64,000 nucleotides of DNA from Pseudoruegeria sp. SHC-113 (GTDB lineage Bacteria; Pseudomonadota; Alphaproteobacteria; Rhodobacterales; Rhodobacteraceae), in NCBI RefSeq assembly GCF_025376885.1, contig NZ_JAHUBR010000001.1, positions 2,170,001 through 2,234,000 of the forward strand, in the 5' to 3' direction. The notes beneath the pieces were generated by a model. The model searched no databases. It was not told the origin of the DNA and worked only from the letters and a program-made list of their open reading frames with translations. This document shows positions 8,421-17,132 of this stretch, piece by piece. Each line of letters starts with the position of its first letter. Position 1 is the first letter of the stretch. A program made the translations under genes and the position numbers.

Positions 8421-9632
8421 TCAAGGCGCTTTGCGAAGGGCCAGCACCGCGTTGAGCCCGCCAAAGGCGAAGGCGTTGGAGAGCACCACGTCCACCTGCG
8501 CGTCGCGGGCCTCGTTGGGCACAACGTCCAGCGCGCATTCCGGATCCGGCTCCTCGTAGCCGATCGTGGGCGCGATCACGCCCTCTTTCAGCGCCATGAC
8601 GCAGGCCAGAAGCTCCACCGCGCCGGTGCCGCCAATCAGGTGGCCGTGCATGGATTTGGTGGAGGAAATCATCAGCCGGTCCGCGTGGTGGCCGAAGACA
8701 TCGGCCACGGCGGCGCATTCGGTCTTGTCGTTGGCGGCGGTGCCTGTGCCGTGCGCGTTGATGTAGCCCACCTGCTCCGGGTTCACCTTCGCGTCCTTCA
8801 TCGCGCCCGAAATCGCCCGCGCCGCGCCCTGTTTGGAGGGCATCACGATGTCAGACGCATCCGAGGTCATGGCAAAACCGATCACCTCGGCGAGGATCTC
8901 CGCCCCGCGCGCCTTGGCGGCCTCGTATTCCTCAAACACGAAGACGGCAGCGCCCTCGCCCTGCACCATGCCGTTGCGGTTGGCCGAGAACGGCCGGCAG
9001 GCATCGCGGCTCATCACCCGCAGGCCTTCCCAGGCCTTCACGCCGCCGAAACAGAGCATGGATTCCGAGCCGCCCGTCACCATGACCTTCGCCATGCCGG
9101 AGCGGATCATGTTGAAGGCCTGCCCCATCGCGTGGTTGGACGAGGCACAGGCCGTTGCCACGGTGAAGCTCGGCCCCTTGAGGTTATGCTCCATCGACAC
9201 ATGGCTCGCCGCCGCGTTGTTCATCAGCTTGGGTACGACGAAGGGATGCACGCGGTTTTTGCCGTCCTCATAGACGGTGCGGTAGTTTTCATCCCAGGTG
9301 TTTACCCCGCCCCCGGCGGTGCCCAGCACCACGCCCGATTGCGCGGCCAGCTCGCCCGAGAAGCTCAGCCCCGCTTGCGCGATGGCCTCGCGCGCGGCCA
9401 GCAGCGTGAACTGGGTGAAGCGATCATAAAGCGCGATCTGCTGGCGGTTGAACTCAGCCTCCGGATCATAGCCGCGCACCTGCCCACCAATGCGGATCGA
9501 GAGCCGCTCCACGTCGCGGATGTCCAATTCGCCAATGCCACAGCGCCCCTCGCGCATCGCAGCGAGGTTTTCGGAAGCCGAATGGCCAAGCGCGCTGATC
9601 GCGCCCTGACCGGTAATCACGACGCGCTTCAT
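8421..9632 (-). CDS. Beta-ketoacyl-ACP synthase (FabF/KAS II type)
   Basis: Condensing enzyme that extends acyl-ACP with malonyl-ACP; 403 residues. The thiolase-fold catalytic triad is visible: Cys162 in ATACASSNHA, His294 in NAHGTGTAAND and His331 in KSMHGHLIGGTGA, with NAFAFGGLN near the C-terminus. The ATG at 9632 is separated by one base from the stop of the acyl carrier protein gene, so the two are coupled. It is the last gene of the order transpeptidase, lpxD, ACP, synthase. The usual fabF neighbours (fabD, fabG, acpP) are absent, so I infer a specialised synthase paired with its own ACP rather than the bulk fatty-acid enzyme. Confidence 0.9.
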   Translation of the reverse strand: MKRVVITGQGAISALGHSASENLAAMREGRCGIGELDIRDVERLSIRIGGQVRGYDPEAEFNRQQIALYDRFTQFTLLAAREAIAQAGLSFSGELAAQSGVVLGTAGGGVNTWDENYRTVYEDGKNRVHPFVVPKLMNNAAASHVSMEHNLKGPSFTVATACASSNHAMGQAFNMIRSGMAKVMVTGGSESMLCFGGVKAWEGLRVMSRDACRPFSANRNGMVQGEGAAVFVFEEYEAAKARGAEILAEVIGFAMTSDASDIVMPSKQGAARAISGAMKDAKVNPEQVGYINAHGTGTAANDKTECAAVADVFGHHADRLMISSTKSMHGHLIGGTGAVELLACVMALKEGVIAPTIGYEEPDPECALDVVPNEARDAQVDVVLSNAFAFGGLNAVLALRKAP

Positions 9633-9633
9633 G

Positions 9634-9900
9634 TTAGGCGGCCTGCTCCGCCACAAGGCTTTCCACGGCCTTCACGATGGATTGAACCGAGGAAATGTCG
9701 AAATCGCTCTTACTGGGCTCATTGGCGTTGAAGGGCACCTGAATGTCGAAGGCTTCCTCGATCGCGAAGATACACTCCACCAACCCCATGCTGTCGATCC
9801 CCAGATCTTCAAGCGTTGAATCCATGCTCACATCAGAAGGTTCCAGCACGGCCTGCTCGGCGATGATTTCGATGATTTTATCTGTGACGTTCTCTGACAT
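9634..9900 (-). CDS. Acyl carrier protein, specialised
   Basis: Acyl carrier protein of 88 residues. The phosphopantetheine site is Ser37 in LGIDSMGLVE, where ordinary AcpP has DSLDTVE. An acidic helix II (CIFAIEEAFDIQVP) follows, and the C-terminus is longer than AcpP. It sits between lpxD and a KAS II-type synthase, suggesting a dedicated ACP for an acyl chain used near lipid A or another envelope lipid. It does not closely resemble rhizobial AcpXL, so the product is open. The 27-base gap to lpxD and one-base gap to the synthase indicate an operon. Confidence 0.9.
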   Translation of the reverse strand: MSENVTDKIIEIIAEQAVLEPSDVSMDSTLEDLGIDSMGLVECIFAIEEAFDIQVPFNANEPSKSDFDISSVQSIVKAVESLVAEQAA

Positions 9901-9927
9901 CTGTCCGGGCCCTTTCTGGGGCGTGAT

Positions 9928-11019
9928 TTAGTCCTTCTGGACCAGTTTTGAAACAGATTTCTGAAGCTCGGCAAACTGCTTCATCATCCGAGGAAGGCGA
10001 CGCATCGCCTTGTTGATCTCGATCTGGGTCTCCATTTTCACCGCCGGGTTGCCCATCAGCACGCGGCCCGCGGGCGCGTTGGTGAAAATCATGGCGCCGC
10101 CTCCGGCCACCACGTCGTCGCCGACGAAGATATTGTCATTCACCGCCACGCGGCCACCAATTACCACGCGGTTGCCCACCCGGCTGGAGCCCGCAAGCCC
10201 GGCCTGCCCGCAGATCAGCACATCCTCGCCCACCACGCAGTTGTGGCCGATCTGCACAAGGTTGTCGATCTTGGTGCGGCTGCCGATGCGGGTGGCGCGG
10301 ATGGTGCCGCGGTCGATGGCGGAGTTGCTGCCCACTTCCACGTCATCGCCGATCTCGACCCCGCCGAGCGAATGGATGCGCGTCCAGCTCTGCGCCGCCT
10401 GCGCGCCTTCCGTACCAAGGCTTTCGCGCACGCTCTCCACCGCGCCCTTCTCCGGCGTGACGAAGGAGAACCCGTCGCCCCCGATCACGGCGGAAGGCTG
10501 CGCGATGAAGCGATCCCCGATGGTCACACGGTGGCAGATGCGCACGCCTGCCCAGAGCAGACACTCCGCGCCAAGCCGCGCGCCTTCGTCAATGGTCACA
10601 TGGGCGGCGATGCGTGCGTTTTCCCCGATCACCACATCCGCGCCGATCACCGCATAGGGGCCGATGGCGGCCCCCGGCCCGATCTGTGCCGTCTCGTGGA
10701 TCACGGCTGTGGGATGCACCTCCGGCGCGATGCCGGGGCCCGGATCAAGCAGCCGCGTAATGCCCGACATCGCATAGCGCGGGCGCGGCACGAAGATCGC
10801 GGCCTCAAGGCCAAAGGCTGAGTAATCGGCCCCGTCCCACAGGATCGCGGCGCGGGCTTTGCCCTCGGGCAGACCTTCGGCGTATTTCGGCCCCATCGCC
10901 ATGGCCAGATGGCGCGGCCCAGCCTCGGCCGGTTCGGCCGCGCCCTCGATCAGAAGATCCGTCTTGCCCACGGCCCGTGCGTTCAGGGCCTCGGCGATCT
11001 CGGCGATGGTGTAAGGCAT
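9928..11019 (-). CDS. lpxD: UDP-3-O-acylglucosamine N-acyltransferase LpxD
   Basis: Transfers a 3-hydroxyacyl chain from ACP to the 2-amino group of UDP-3-O-acylglucosamine, the third step of lipid A synthesis. The N-terminal uridine-binding domain (about 1-95) is followed by many hexapeptide repeats (IGPGAAIGPYAVIGADVVIG and onwards) that build a left-handed beta helix. The catalytic base is His259 in IDNLVQIGHN. A C-terminal helix (about 325-363) closes the trimer. I chose the ATG at 11019 because GAGGAG lies five bases upstream; a GTG at 11025 overlaps that site. lpxA, lpxB and fabZ, common lpxD neighbours, are not here. Confidence 0.95.
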   Translation of the reverse strand: MPYTIAEIAEALNARAVGKTDLLIEGAAEPAEAGPRHLAMAMGPKYAEGLPEGKARAAILWDGADYSAFGLEAAIFVPRPRYAMSGITRLLDPGPGIAPEVHPTAVIHETAQIGPGAAIGPYAVIGADVVIGENARIAAHVTIDEGARLGAECLLWAGVRICHRVTIGDRFIAQPSAVIGGDGFSFVTPEKGAVESVRESLGTEGAQAAQSWTRIHSLGGVEIGDDVEVGSNSAIDRGTIRATRIGSRTKIDNLVQIGHNCVVGEDVLICGQAGLAGSSRVGNRVVIGGRVAVNDNIFVGDDVVAGGGAMIFTNAPAGRVLMGNPAVKMETQIEINKAMRRLPRMMKQFAELQKSVSKLVQKD

Positions 11020-11073
11020 CCGCACTCCTCGCTGCGCGCCCCGAAACAGCCGGGGCGCGCGTTGAAGAGGGAT

Positions 11074-12681
11074 TTAGCCACGAACGGCGCGCAAGGAAAC
11101 CCCGGCATCCGACAGGGCGGCGAAAACTTTCGCATCGCGCCCATAAACGTCACGGCGGTATTGCATCGGCCCCTTCGGCTGCGAGACAGCCGTGCGGTAG
11201 ACGATATGCACCGGGATCGGCTGTTCGAGATCGATCCGGGTCTCTTTGCCGGAATCCAGCGCGCGCTGGAACATGCCTTCCGGGTTGCTCGTTTGCGCCG
11301 CCAGAACCGCATGGGCGAACTCGCGCGGATCGGCGAGGCGGATACAGCCATGGCTGAAGGCGCGCACTTCGCGATCGAACAGGTTCTTGGACGGGGTGTC
11401 ATGCAGGTAGATGTTGTGACGATTTGGGAACATGAACTTCACGATCCCCAGCGCATTGCCCCGGCTCGGCGGCTGTTTCATCGCGAAGGGAAAGTTGCGC
11501 GCGGTGAACTGGTTGAAGTTCACCGACCCCCGGCTCACCGTCTGGCCTTTCGAGTTGATCAGCTTCAGATGGCTCACCGCGTTCGGATTCTTCTTGAGCA
11601 TCGGCAGATACTCTTTGGTGGCGATCGAGCGCGGCACGTTCCACGTCGGGTTCACCACGACAAACTCCATCACGTCGGAGAACTCCGGCGAACGGCGGTC
11701 GGCGGTGTCTTTGCCGATGACGGAGCGGGTCTCGAAGGTGACCTTGCCGTTGTCGACGATCTTGGCGGAGAAATCGGTAAGATTCACCCAGACATGCCGG
11801 CTGCCACGATTGCGGTTCATCCAGCGCTCGCGCTCCATGGCGACGATCACCGATTTCAGGCGGTCCTCCACATCGGCGTTGACCTCAGAAAGCGTGCCGG
11901 CCCCGGCAATGCCGTCCGGCTCCAATCCGTGGTTCACCTGAAAGGCCTGAACTGCCTTCTGCATCTCAACGTCATAGCTCTGGGAGGCCGTCCGCCCCAT
12001 GTAATCAAGGGCGATCAGCCGGTTGCGCAGCGCCACGACCTGCCCGCCCGCCATGCCGGGCTCCAGCTTCTTGGCGGTGACCTTCGGGCCATAGCCGCCG
12101 CTGGCCAGCTGCTTTTCGAGCGAAAGCTTCTCCTTCATCAGGCGGGTGTATTCGGAGGATTTCGGCGGCAGCTGCCGGATGAAACCGCGCGGGCTCGATT
12201 TGGAGAACGCCACCAGCGTCTGGGTGCGGTTGCGGCGCGGGATTTCGCGCACAATGCCGCTGTCCACCCGGCTCGGGGTCAGAACGCCGGATTGGATGTC
12301 CTGCGCGTATTGCAGGAACATTCGGCTCATCTCGACCTCCAGCAGCCCCATGTCGCGCGGGGTCTGCGCGCTTTTCATGCCGGATTTCACCAGCTCCGCA
12401 TCGTAGCGCCGCGTGGGCAGCCCGTGGGCCTCGGCCTGTTCCAGCGCTTCCAGAAACGCCTTGCGGCGCGCCTTGTCCTTGCCGGAGTTGCCGGTCCAGA
12501 TCGCTTTATAGCCGTTGGATTTGTAGAATTCCGCGATCGCCTTGTCCTTGGCGGCGGCCTCGGCGACGGCCTGCGTGAAGGGCGTCACATCGGCCTGAAC
12601 CGGCGCGGCGATGAGTGTGAAAAAGGCAAAAACGAATGCCAGCAGCCGTAGCAGGGGGCGGCCTGCGGGTGCCTGTGTCAT
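11074..12681 (-). CDS. L,D-transpeptidase, YcbB/LdtD type
   Basis: Exported murein L,D-transpeptidase that makes 3-3 cross-links in peptidoglycan. Of 535 residues, about 1-30 are a signal peptide (hydrophobic core LLRLLAFVFAFFTLIAA). A helical scaffold domain follows, then a peptidoglycan-binding module around 235-285 (AVQAFQVNHGLEPDGIAGAGT). The YkuD catalytic domain carries SHGCIR, with the nucleophile Cys446. A lid segment with MKQPPSRGNALG fits YcbB-type enzymes. ATG 12681 has GAGG six bases upstream. It is divergent from a MepK/YcbK-like gene, the same functional pairing as ycbB-ycbK in E. coli, and leads into lpxD. Confidence 0.93.
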   Translation of the reverse strand: MTQAPAGRPLLRLLAFVFAFFTLIAAPVQADVTPFTQAVAEAAAKDKAIAEFYKSNGYKAIWTGNSGKDKARRKAFLEALEQAEAHGLPTRRYDAELVKSGMKSAQTPRDMGLLEVEMSRMFLQYAQDIQSGVLTPSRVDSGIVREIPRRNRTQTLVAFSKSSPRGFIRQLPPKSSEYTRLMKEKLSLEKQLASGGYGPKVTAKKLEPGMAGGQVVALRNRLIALDYMGRTASQSYDVEMQKAVQAFQVNHGLEPDGIAGAGTLSEVNADVEDRLKSVIVAMERERWMNRNRGSRHVWVNLTDFSAKIVDNGKVTFETRSVIGKDTADRRSPEFSDVMEFVVVNPTWNVPRSIATKEYLPMLKKNPNAVSHLKLINSKGQTVSRGSVNFNQFTARNFPFAMKQPPSRGNALGIVKFMFPNRHNIYLHDTPSKNLFDREVRAFSHGCIRLADPREFAHAVLAAQTSNPEGMFQRALDSGKETRIDLEQPIPVHIVYRTAVSQPKGPMQYRRDVYGRDAKVFAALSDAGVSLRAVRG

Positions 12682-12904
12682 GATGAACCTCTGTACTGTC
12701 TTACCGGCCCGAGGGGAGTGCGGACCCCATCAAGCCTGTATGCTCGTGTTTTTCTTGTCCAATCACTTTATGCCGGGCTGGCCGGAATGCACAACCGATG
12801 TGCGCCCCCCGCCACAATCGGCGGGGCTCTGCAGGGGGTTCGCGATTCTGCGGCGGTTTTTTGCCAATTCCCCTTGAATGGCCCAATGCCTCCAAAATCA
12901 GCGC

Positions 12905-12942
12905 TTGGTGACGGAATCATCCTGTGGCATAAAATGGCCACA
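12905..12942 (+). promoter_or_regulatory. Possible promoter and palindrome upstream of mepK-like gene
   Basis: The 333-base gap between the divergent transpeptidase and endopeptidase genes (12682-13014) holds no ORF I trust. It contains TTGGTG (12905-12910), an 18-base spacer and ATAAAA (12929-12934). The imperfect palindrome TGTGGC-N8-GCCACA (12923-12942) overlaps the predicted -10 box and could be an operator. Nothing else distinctive is seen in the gap. Confidence 0.3.
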
Positions 12943-13014
12943 TCTGGGGAATATGATGGCAGGTAAGGCCGCGGGCAAGCGGTCACAGGCAAGCGACGGG
13001 ACAGGCGCACCAAA

Positions 13015-13584
13015 ATGACAGACGTAAAAGCGACGGGCCTCACGAGGCGTGCCCTACTTGGTGCATTTGCATCAACAGCAGTGGTAGCAGCACCAACATA
13101 CGCAAATGCACTAGGGTTTCTGCGTGGCGGCGGCGATGTCCGGCGCATCCGCATGTATTCGGGCCGCACCGGCGAAAGCATCGACACGGTGTATTGGGTC
13201 GAAGGCAAATACATCAAGGAAGCCCTCAACGAGATCAACCACTTCATGCGCGACTGGCGGCAGAACGAAGCCAAGCCCATCGACACGCGCACGATCGATA
13301 TCATGGCCGCGAGCCACAACCTGCTGGATGTCGACGAGCCCTACATGCTCCTCTCCGGCTACCGCTCGCCCAAAACCAACGCCATGCTGCGCGCCCGCTC
13401 TGGCGGCGTTGCCAAGAACTCCCTCCACATGAAAGCACAAGCCGCCGATCTGCGCCTGCGCTCCCGCTCGGTGAGCCAGATCGCAAAGGCAGCCGCCTCC
13501 TGCAAGGGCGGCGGTGTGGGCCGCTACTCCGGCTCCAACTTCGTGCATATGGATTGCGGCGACGTCCGCACCTGGGGCCGCTGA
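13015..13584 (+). CDS. MepK/YcbK-like murein endopeptidase (DUF882, peptidase M15 family)
   Basis: Periplasmic zinc peptidase of 189 residues related to E. coli MepK (YcbK), which cuts peptide cross-links including 3-3 bonds. The N-terminus has a twin-arginine signal (TRRALLGAFASTAVV, residues 10-24). The catalytic fold shows SGYRSPKTN (114-122), His138 and Asp145 in SLHMKAQAADL, and His178 in FVHMDCGDVRTW, the usual Zn ligands. Divergence from the YcbB-like transpeptidase, which makes the bond this class can cut, supports the role. Confidence 0.92.
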   Translation: MTDVKATGLTRRALLGAFASTAVVAAPTYANALGFLRGGGDVRRIRMYSGRTGESIDTVYWVEGKYIKEALNEINHFMRDWRQNEAKPIDTRTIDIMAASHNLLDVDEPYMLLSGYRSPKTNAMLRARSGGVAKNSLHMKAQAADLRLRSRSVSQIAKAAASCKGGGVGRYSGSNFVHMDCGDVRTWGR

Positions 13585-13648
13585 GCCCCGCAAGCGCCAT
13601 TTCTGCCGGCATCCCCGACACAAGGGGATCCTATCGAGCCTGACCGCA

Positions 13649-13678
13649 AAGACCCGCCGAGCCACCGGCGGGTCTTTT
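13649..13678 (+). terminator. Rho-independent terminator after the mepK-like gene
   Basis: GACCCGCC (13651-13658) pairs perfectly with GGCGGGTC (13667-13674) across an 8-base loop, extended by two A-T pairs and followed by TTTT. Confidence 0.8.
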
Positions 13679-13844
13679 GGTTTTCGTCTCTTGCTCCGGC
13701 AAAGATGTCCGCCTGTCACGACTGTGACAGGCACGCGTCCGCCCGCCCCACGGCGGGCGCGTTCCGCGCCCACCCGGTCGGACGCTCACCGCTTTTTTGC
13801 CAAACGATCCGACACCTGTTGGCAGGAGTCGGCCGTTGGAGGAG

Positions 13845-14558
13845 TCAGCCCCGAAAGCCCGTCGCCACCACGAATTTCTCACTGGAATCCGAGCGGCTCG
13901 CCCCCGGCTTGATGTTCACCACCTTCTCGAACTTCTGCTTCAGGAGCTTCTGCAGATCGCCTTCCGCGCCCCCGGCCAGAACCTTGGCCACGAATGTGCC
14001 GCCCTCTTCCAGCACGTCGAAGGCGAAATAGGCCGCCGTTTCACAGAGCGCGATGATGCGCAGGTGGTCGGTCTGCTTGTGGCCCGAAGAGGCGGCCGCC
14101 ATGTCGCTCATCACCACATCGGCCTTGCCGCCAAGCCACTCTTTCACCTTCTCATCAGCCCCGTCGGACATGAAATCCAGCACATGGGCTTCGGCCCCGG
14201 CCACAGGCTCTACGTCCTGAAGGTCCACCCCCAGCACGGTGCCCACGGCCTTGCCGCTCTTCTCGCCAAGCGCGTTCACCCGCTGCACGGCCACCTGCAG
14301 CCAGCCACCGGGCGCGCAGCCCAGATCCACCACGCGGGCACCGGGTACGAGGAAGCGGAACTTGTCGTCGATCTCGAGGATCTTGAAGGCCGCGCGGCCG
14401 CGATAGCCTTCGGCCTTGGCGCGTTTCACGTAAGGGTCGTTCAGCTGACGCTCCAGCCACAGCGTGGAGGAGAGCTTGCGCCCCCGCGCCGTTTTCACCT
14501 TTACCCGCAGATCGCGCGCCCCGCGCCCGCTCGTGTTGCCTGTCTTCTTCTTCACCAT
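13845..14558 (-). CDS. rlmE: 23S rRNA (uridine-2'-O)-methyltransferase RlmE
   Basis: SAM-dependent 2'-O-methyltransferase acting on U2552 of 23S rRNA (RrmJ/FtsJ family); 237 residues from the ATG at 14558. A basic leader (about 1-30) precedes the Rossmann domain. Lys59 in [11 protein letters not shown], the SAM-binding [11 protein letters not shown], the Asp in DVVMSDMA, the Lys in FVAKVLAGG and the Glu in SSEKFVVA complete the K-D-K-E tetrad. The start is one base after the stop of the upstream ppx/gppA gene, so translation is probably coupled; an ATG at 14588 is possible but overlaps that gene. Confidence 0.95.
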   Translation of the reverse strand: MVKKKTGNTSGRGARDLRVKVKTARGRKLSSTLWLERQLNDPYVKRAKAEGYRGRAAFKILEIDDKFRFLVPGARVVDLGCAPGGWLQVAVQRVNALGEKSGKAVGTVLGVDLQDVEPVAGAEAHVLDFMSDGADEKVKEWLGGKADVVMSDMAAASSGHKQTDHLRIIALCETAAYFAFDVLEEGGTFVAKVLAGGAEGDLQKLLKQKFEKVVNIKPGASRSDSSEKFVVATGFRG

Positions 14559-14559
14559 C

Positions 14560-15672
14560 TCAGAACGGCCCGTCTTCCAATACGCCATCCGCGCTCATCT
14601 GGGCATAGAGCAGCCCTTCCCTCAAACCCCGGTCCGCCACCGACAGCCGGTCGGTGGGCCAGATCCGCAGCAGCGCCTGCAGGATCGCCGCGCCCGACAT
14701 GATCAGCGCGTGGCGGTCCTTGCCGATCCGCGGATCGGCGCGGCGGCCCAGTGGACCGAGCGAGAGATAATCGCGGATCACCGCATCTATCTGATCTGAC
14801 GTCATGCGCAACCCGTCGACCTTGTTGCGGTCGTAGCGTTTCAGCCCCAGATGCGAAGCCGCCACGGTGGTGACGGTGCCGCTGGTGCCGATGATCTGGA
14901 AGCCCTCGCGTGCCTGCGTGGCGTTGTAGGGGCTGAAATCGGCGAGCTTTTCCTCGAAAGAACAGCTCATCAGTGCAAAGCGCCCGGCATCGTCTTCCAC
15001 GTCGTCAAACTGATCGCGCAGCGTCGCCACGCCCAGCGGGACGGAAATCCAATCCACGACCTTGGCCGCCGGGAACGGGCTTTCGGCCTGCGAAAACCCC
15101 CGGCTCAGGCGCATGATTGCCAGCGGGCGCTCTATCTTGGGCACCTTGGAGATGTCAATCCAGACAAGCTCCGTGCTGCCGCCGCCGATATCCACCACCA
15201 GAAGCTGTTCTGTCTTCTTGCTCACCAAGGGCGCGCAGGAGATCACGGCGAGCCGGGCTTCTTCTTCGGCTTCGATGATTTCCAGCGACAGCCCGGTTTC
15301 GCGCTTCACCATACGGATGAACTCGCGGCTGTTTTCTGCACGGCGGCAGGCCTCGGTGGCCACCAGCCGCATCCGCGTCACGTTGTGTTTCTGCAGTTTC
15401 TTGCGGCAGATGCGCAGCGCCTGCACCGTGCGCCACATGGAGGCACGCGAAAGCTTGCCCGAGGCTTCCAGCCCCGCGCCGAGCTGCACGGATTTCGAGA
15501 AACTGTCCACCACATGGAACTGGCTGCCCTTGGGCTGGGCAATCAGCATGCGGCAGCTGTTCGTTCCCAGATCCAACGCCGCATACAAGGCATCGGGATC
15601 CGGCTTTCCTGGCGCGGGGGGCTCAACCGCCTTCGGGAACGCGCCCGCACCTTTGGGACGCTTGGGCGCCAT
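14560..15672 (-). CDS. Ppx/GppA family phosphatase
   Basis: Exopolyphosphatase/guanosine pentaphosphatase-family protein of 370 residues with the ASKHA (actin-like) ATPase fold. Seen motifs are the phosphate-1 loop [13 protein letters not shown] (about 32-44), [12 protein letters not shown], the acidic [12 protein letters not shown], phosphate-2 DIGGGSTEL and a later GTSGTVTT. A Pro/Lys-rich leader precedes the domain. It is at the short end of the family and lacks a long C-terminal HD domain, so a polyphosphate or (p)ppGpp substrate cannot be decided. It precedes rlmE in the same operon, a pairing common in Rhodobacterales. Confidence 0.9.
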   Translation of the reverse strand: MAPKRPKGAGAFPKAVEPPAPGKPDPDALYAALDLGTNSCRMLIAQPKGSQFHVVDSFSKSVQLGAGLEASGKLSRASMWRTVQALRICRKKLQKHNVTRMRLVATEACRRAENSREFIRMVKRETGLSLEIIEAEEEARLAVISCAPLVSKKTEQLLVVDIGGGSTELVWIDISKVPKIERPLAIMRLSRGFSQAESPFPAAKVVDWISVPLGVATLRDQFDDVEDDAGRFALMSCSFEEKLADFSPYNATQAREGFQIIGTSGTVTTVAASHLGLKRYDRNKVDGLRMTSDQIDAVIRDYLSLGPLGRRADPRIGKDRHALIMSGAAILQALLRIWPTDRLSVADRGLREGLLYAQMSADGVLEDGPF

Positions 15673-15862
15673 GATTCACGCCCTCCATTTTCGAGTTGCT
15701 CTCAGGGTAGGCGCGATGCGGAAGCGGCGCAAGGTGGCATTCCGGGCGCGCGGGCATCGCGGGCGGGAGCAAGGTCGCTTCGCGTGGCTTGGGTGTCGAA
15801 AACCGGCACAAGGCGGGCGGTTGCGGCGCGTACAAGGGGCTACGGAGTAGAGGAATCAGCAA

Positions 15863-16159
15863 ATGCCTGACGTCACCATCGTTTACTGGCGGGACATCCC
15901 GGCGCAGGTCATCGTCGGCAAGGGCCGTCGTGGCGCCAAGGTGCAACTGCCCGAACGCTTCGAGCAGGCCATCGACCGCGCCGCCATGAAGGTTGGCGCT
16001 GACGGCACGGATGCTTACCTTGCCGAGTGGCGCAAGGCCGCGCCCTACACGGTGGAGGGCGAACCGCAGGAGGTGGCCGCCTCGGAAGCCGCGCGGCTTG
16101 AGGCCACCTATGATCAGGCCCGCATCAAGACGCTGATTGCAAACGACGGATGGGACTAA
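15863..16159 (+). CDS. PF13769 (virulence-factor domain) small protein
   Basis: Protein of 98 residues starting MPDVTIVYWRDIPAQVIVG. It matches my memory of a family (PF13769) annotated as virulence factor in Rhodobacterales and found next to a MetF-like reductase. No signal peptide, membrane segment or cysteine is present; the fold is probably alpha/beta. It lies 26 bases upstream of the MetF-like gene and heads the one-carbon cluster, so an accessory role in methyl-group transfer or oxidation is more likely than virulence. GAGGAATCAGCAA precedes the ATG. Molecular function is unknown. Confidence 0.82.
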   Translation: MPDVTIVYWRDIPAQVIVGKGRRGAKVQLPERFEQAIDRAAMKVGADGTDAYLAEWRKAAPYTVEGEPQEVAASEAARLEATYDQARIKTLIANDGWD

Positions 16160-16185
16160 GCCCGCATTCCTTTCTGGAGGCCGCC

Positions 16186-17130
16186 ATGGCACTGCTGAAA
16201 TTCAAGAAGAAGCCAGAGTTCACCCTAGACGCCGCGCCCGTGTCGCCCACGGTCGAGGCCTTTCTGGACGGCTATTCCATCGAGGTGATGCCCCGCACCG
16301 CCGAGAAGGTGGAGGATTTCCGCAGCCTTCTGCCCGCCGGCACTCGCGTCTACATCGCCCATATCGAAGGCACGCCCATCGAGGATATGGTCGCCACCGC
16401 CAAGCGTCTGGCCCATGAAGGCTATCCGGTGATGCCGCATTTCCCGGCGCGCATCATCAAGGACGAAGCCACGCTCACCGATTGGATCGCGCGCTATCAG
16501 GGCGAAGCGGGCGTCGATCAGGCCTTGCTGCTGGCCGGTGGCGTCGCCACCCCGCACGGCAAGTTCGATTCTTCCATGCAGCTGATGGAAACCGGTCTCT
16601 TCGGCAAGGCGGGCTTCAAGCGCCTGCATGTCGCCGGCCACCCGGAAGGCAACAAGGACATCGACCCAGACGGCTCTGACAAGAACGTAATGGACGCCCT
16701 GCGCTGGAAGCAGCGTTTTGCCGAGAGCAGCGACGCGCAGATGGCGCTGGCCACGCAGTTCTGTTTCGAAGCCGCCCCGGTGATCAAATGGGCAGACCGC
16801 CTGAAAGCTGAAGGCATCGATATCCCGATCCACATCGGCGTCGCGGGCCCGGCCAAGCTGCAAACGCTGATCAAATTCGCCGTGGCCTGCGGCGTGGGCC
16901 CCTCCCTGAAAGTGCTGCAGAAGCGCGCCAAGGACGTGACCAAGCTGCTGCTGCCCTTCGAGCCCACCGAATTCATCGCCGATCTCGCCGCGCACAAGGC
17001 CGCCAACCCTGATTTCAACATCGAGCGCGTGCATTTCTTCCCGCTCGGCGGCATCAAGACGAACGCCAATTGGGCCATTGAGCACGCAGGCGCCTCGGGC
17101 GTTCCGGCGCAACCCGTCGAAATCGCCTGA
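16186..17130 (+). CDS. MetF-like methylenetetrahydrofolate reductase
   Basis: TIM-barrel flavoprotein of the methylenetetrahydrofolate reductase family, 314 residues from the ATG at 16186 (GGAGG six bases upstream). Visible elements are YIAHIEGTPIEDM, MPHFPARIIKD (the family's HhxxR-like element), QALLLAGGVATPHG, HVAGHPEGN, TQFCFEA and IPIHIGVAGPA. It lies beside a methyltetrahydrofolate:corrinoid methyltransferase instead of metE/metH. I therefore infer that it mainly oxidises methyl-THF to methylene-THF in methyl catabolism, although the reductive direction for methionine synthesis is possible. It follows the PF13769 gene and sits two bases before the HAD gene. Confidence 0.88.
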   Translation: MALLKFKKKPEFTLDAAPVSPTVEAFLDGYSIEVMPRTAEKVEDFRSLLPAGTRVYIAHIEGTPIEDMVATAKRLAHEGYPVMPHFPARIIKDEATLTDWIARYQGEAGVDQALLLAGGVATPHGKFDSSMQLMETGLFGKAGFKRLHVAGHPEGNKDIDPDGSDKNVMDALRWKQRFAESSDAQMALATQFCFEAAPVIKWADRLKAEGIDIPIHIGVAGPAKLQTLIKFAVACGVGPSLKVLQKRAKDVTKLLLPFEPTEFIADLAAHKAANPDFNIERVHFFPLGGIKTNANWAIEHAGASGVPAQPVEIA

Positions 17131-17132
17131 CG

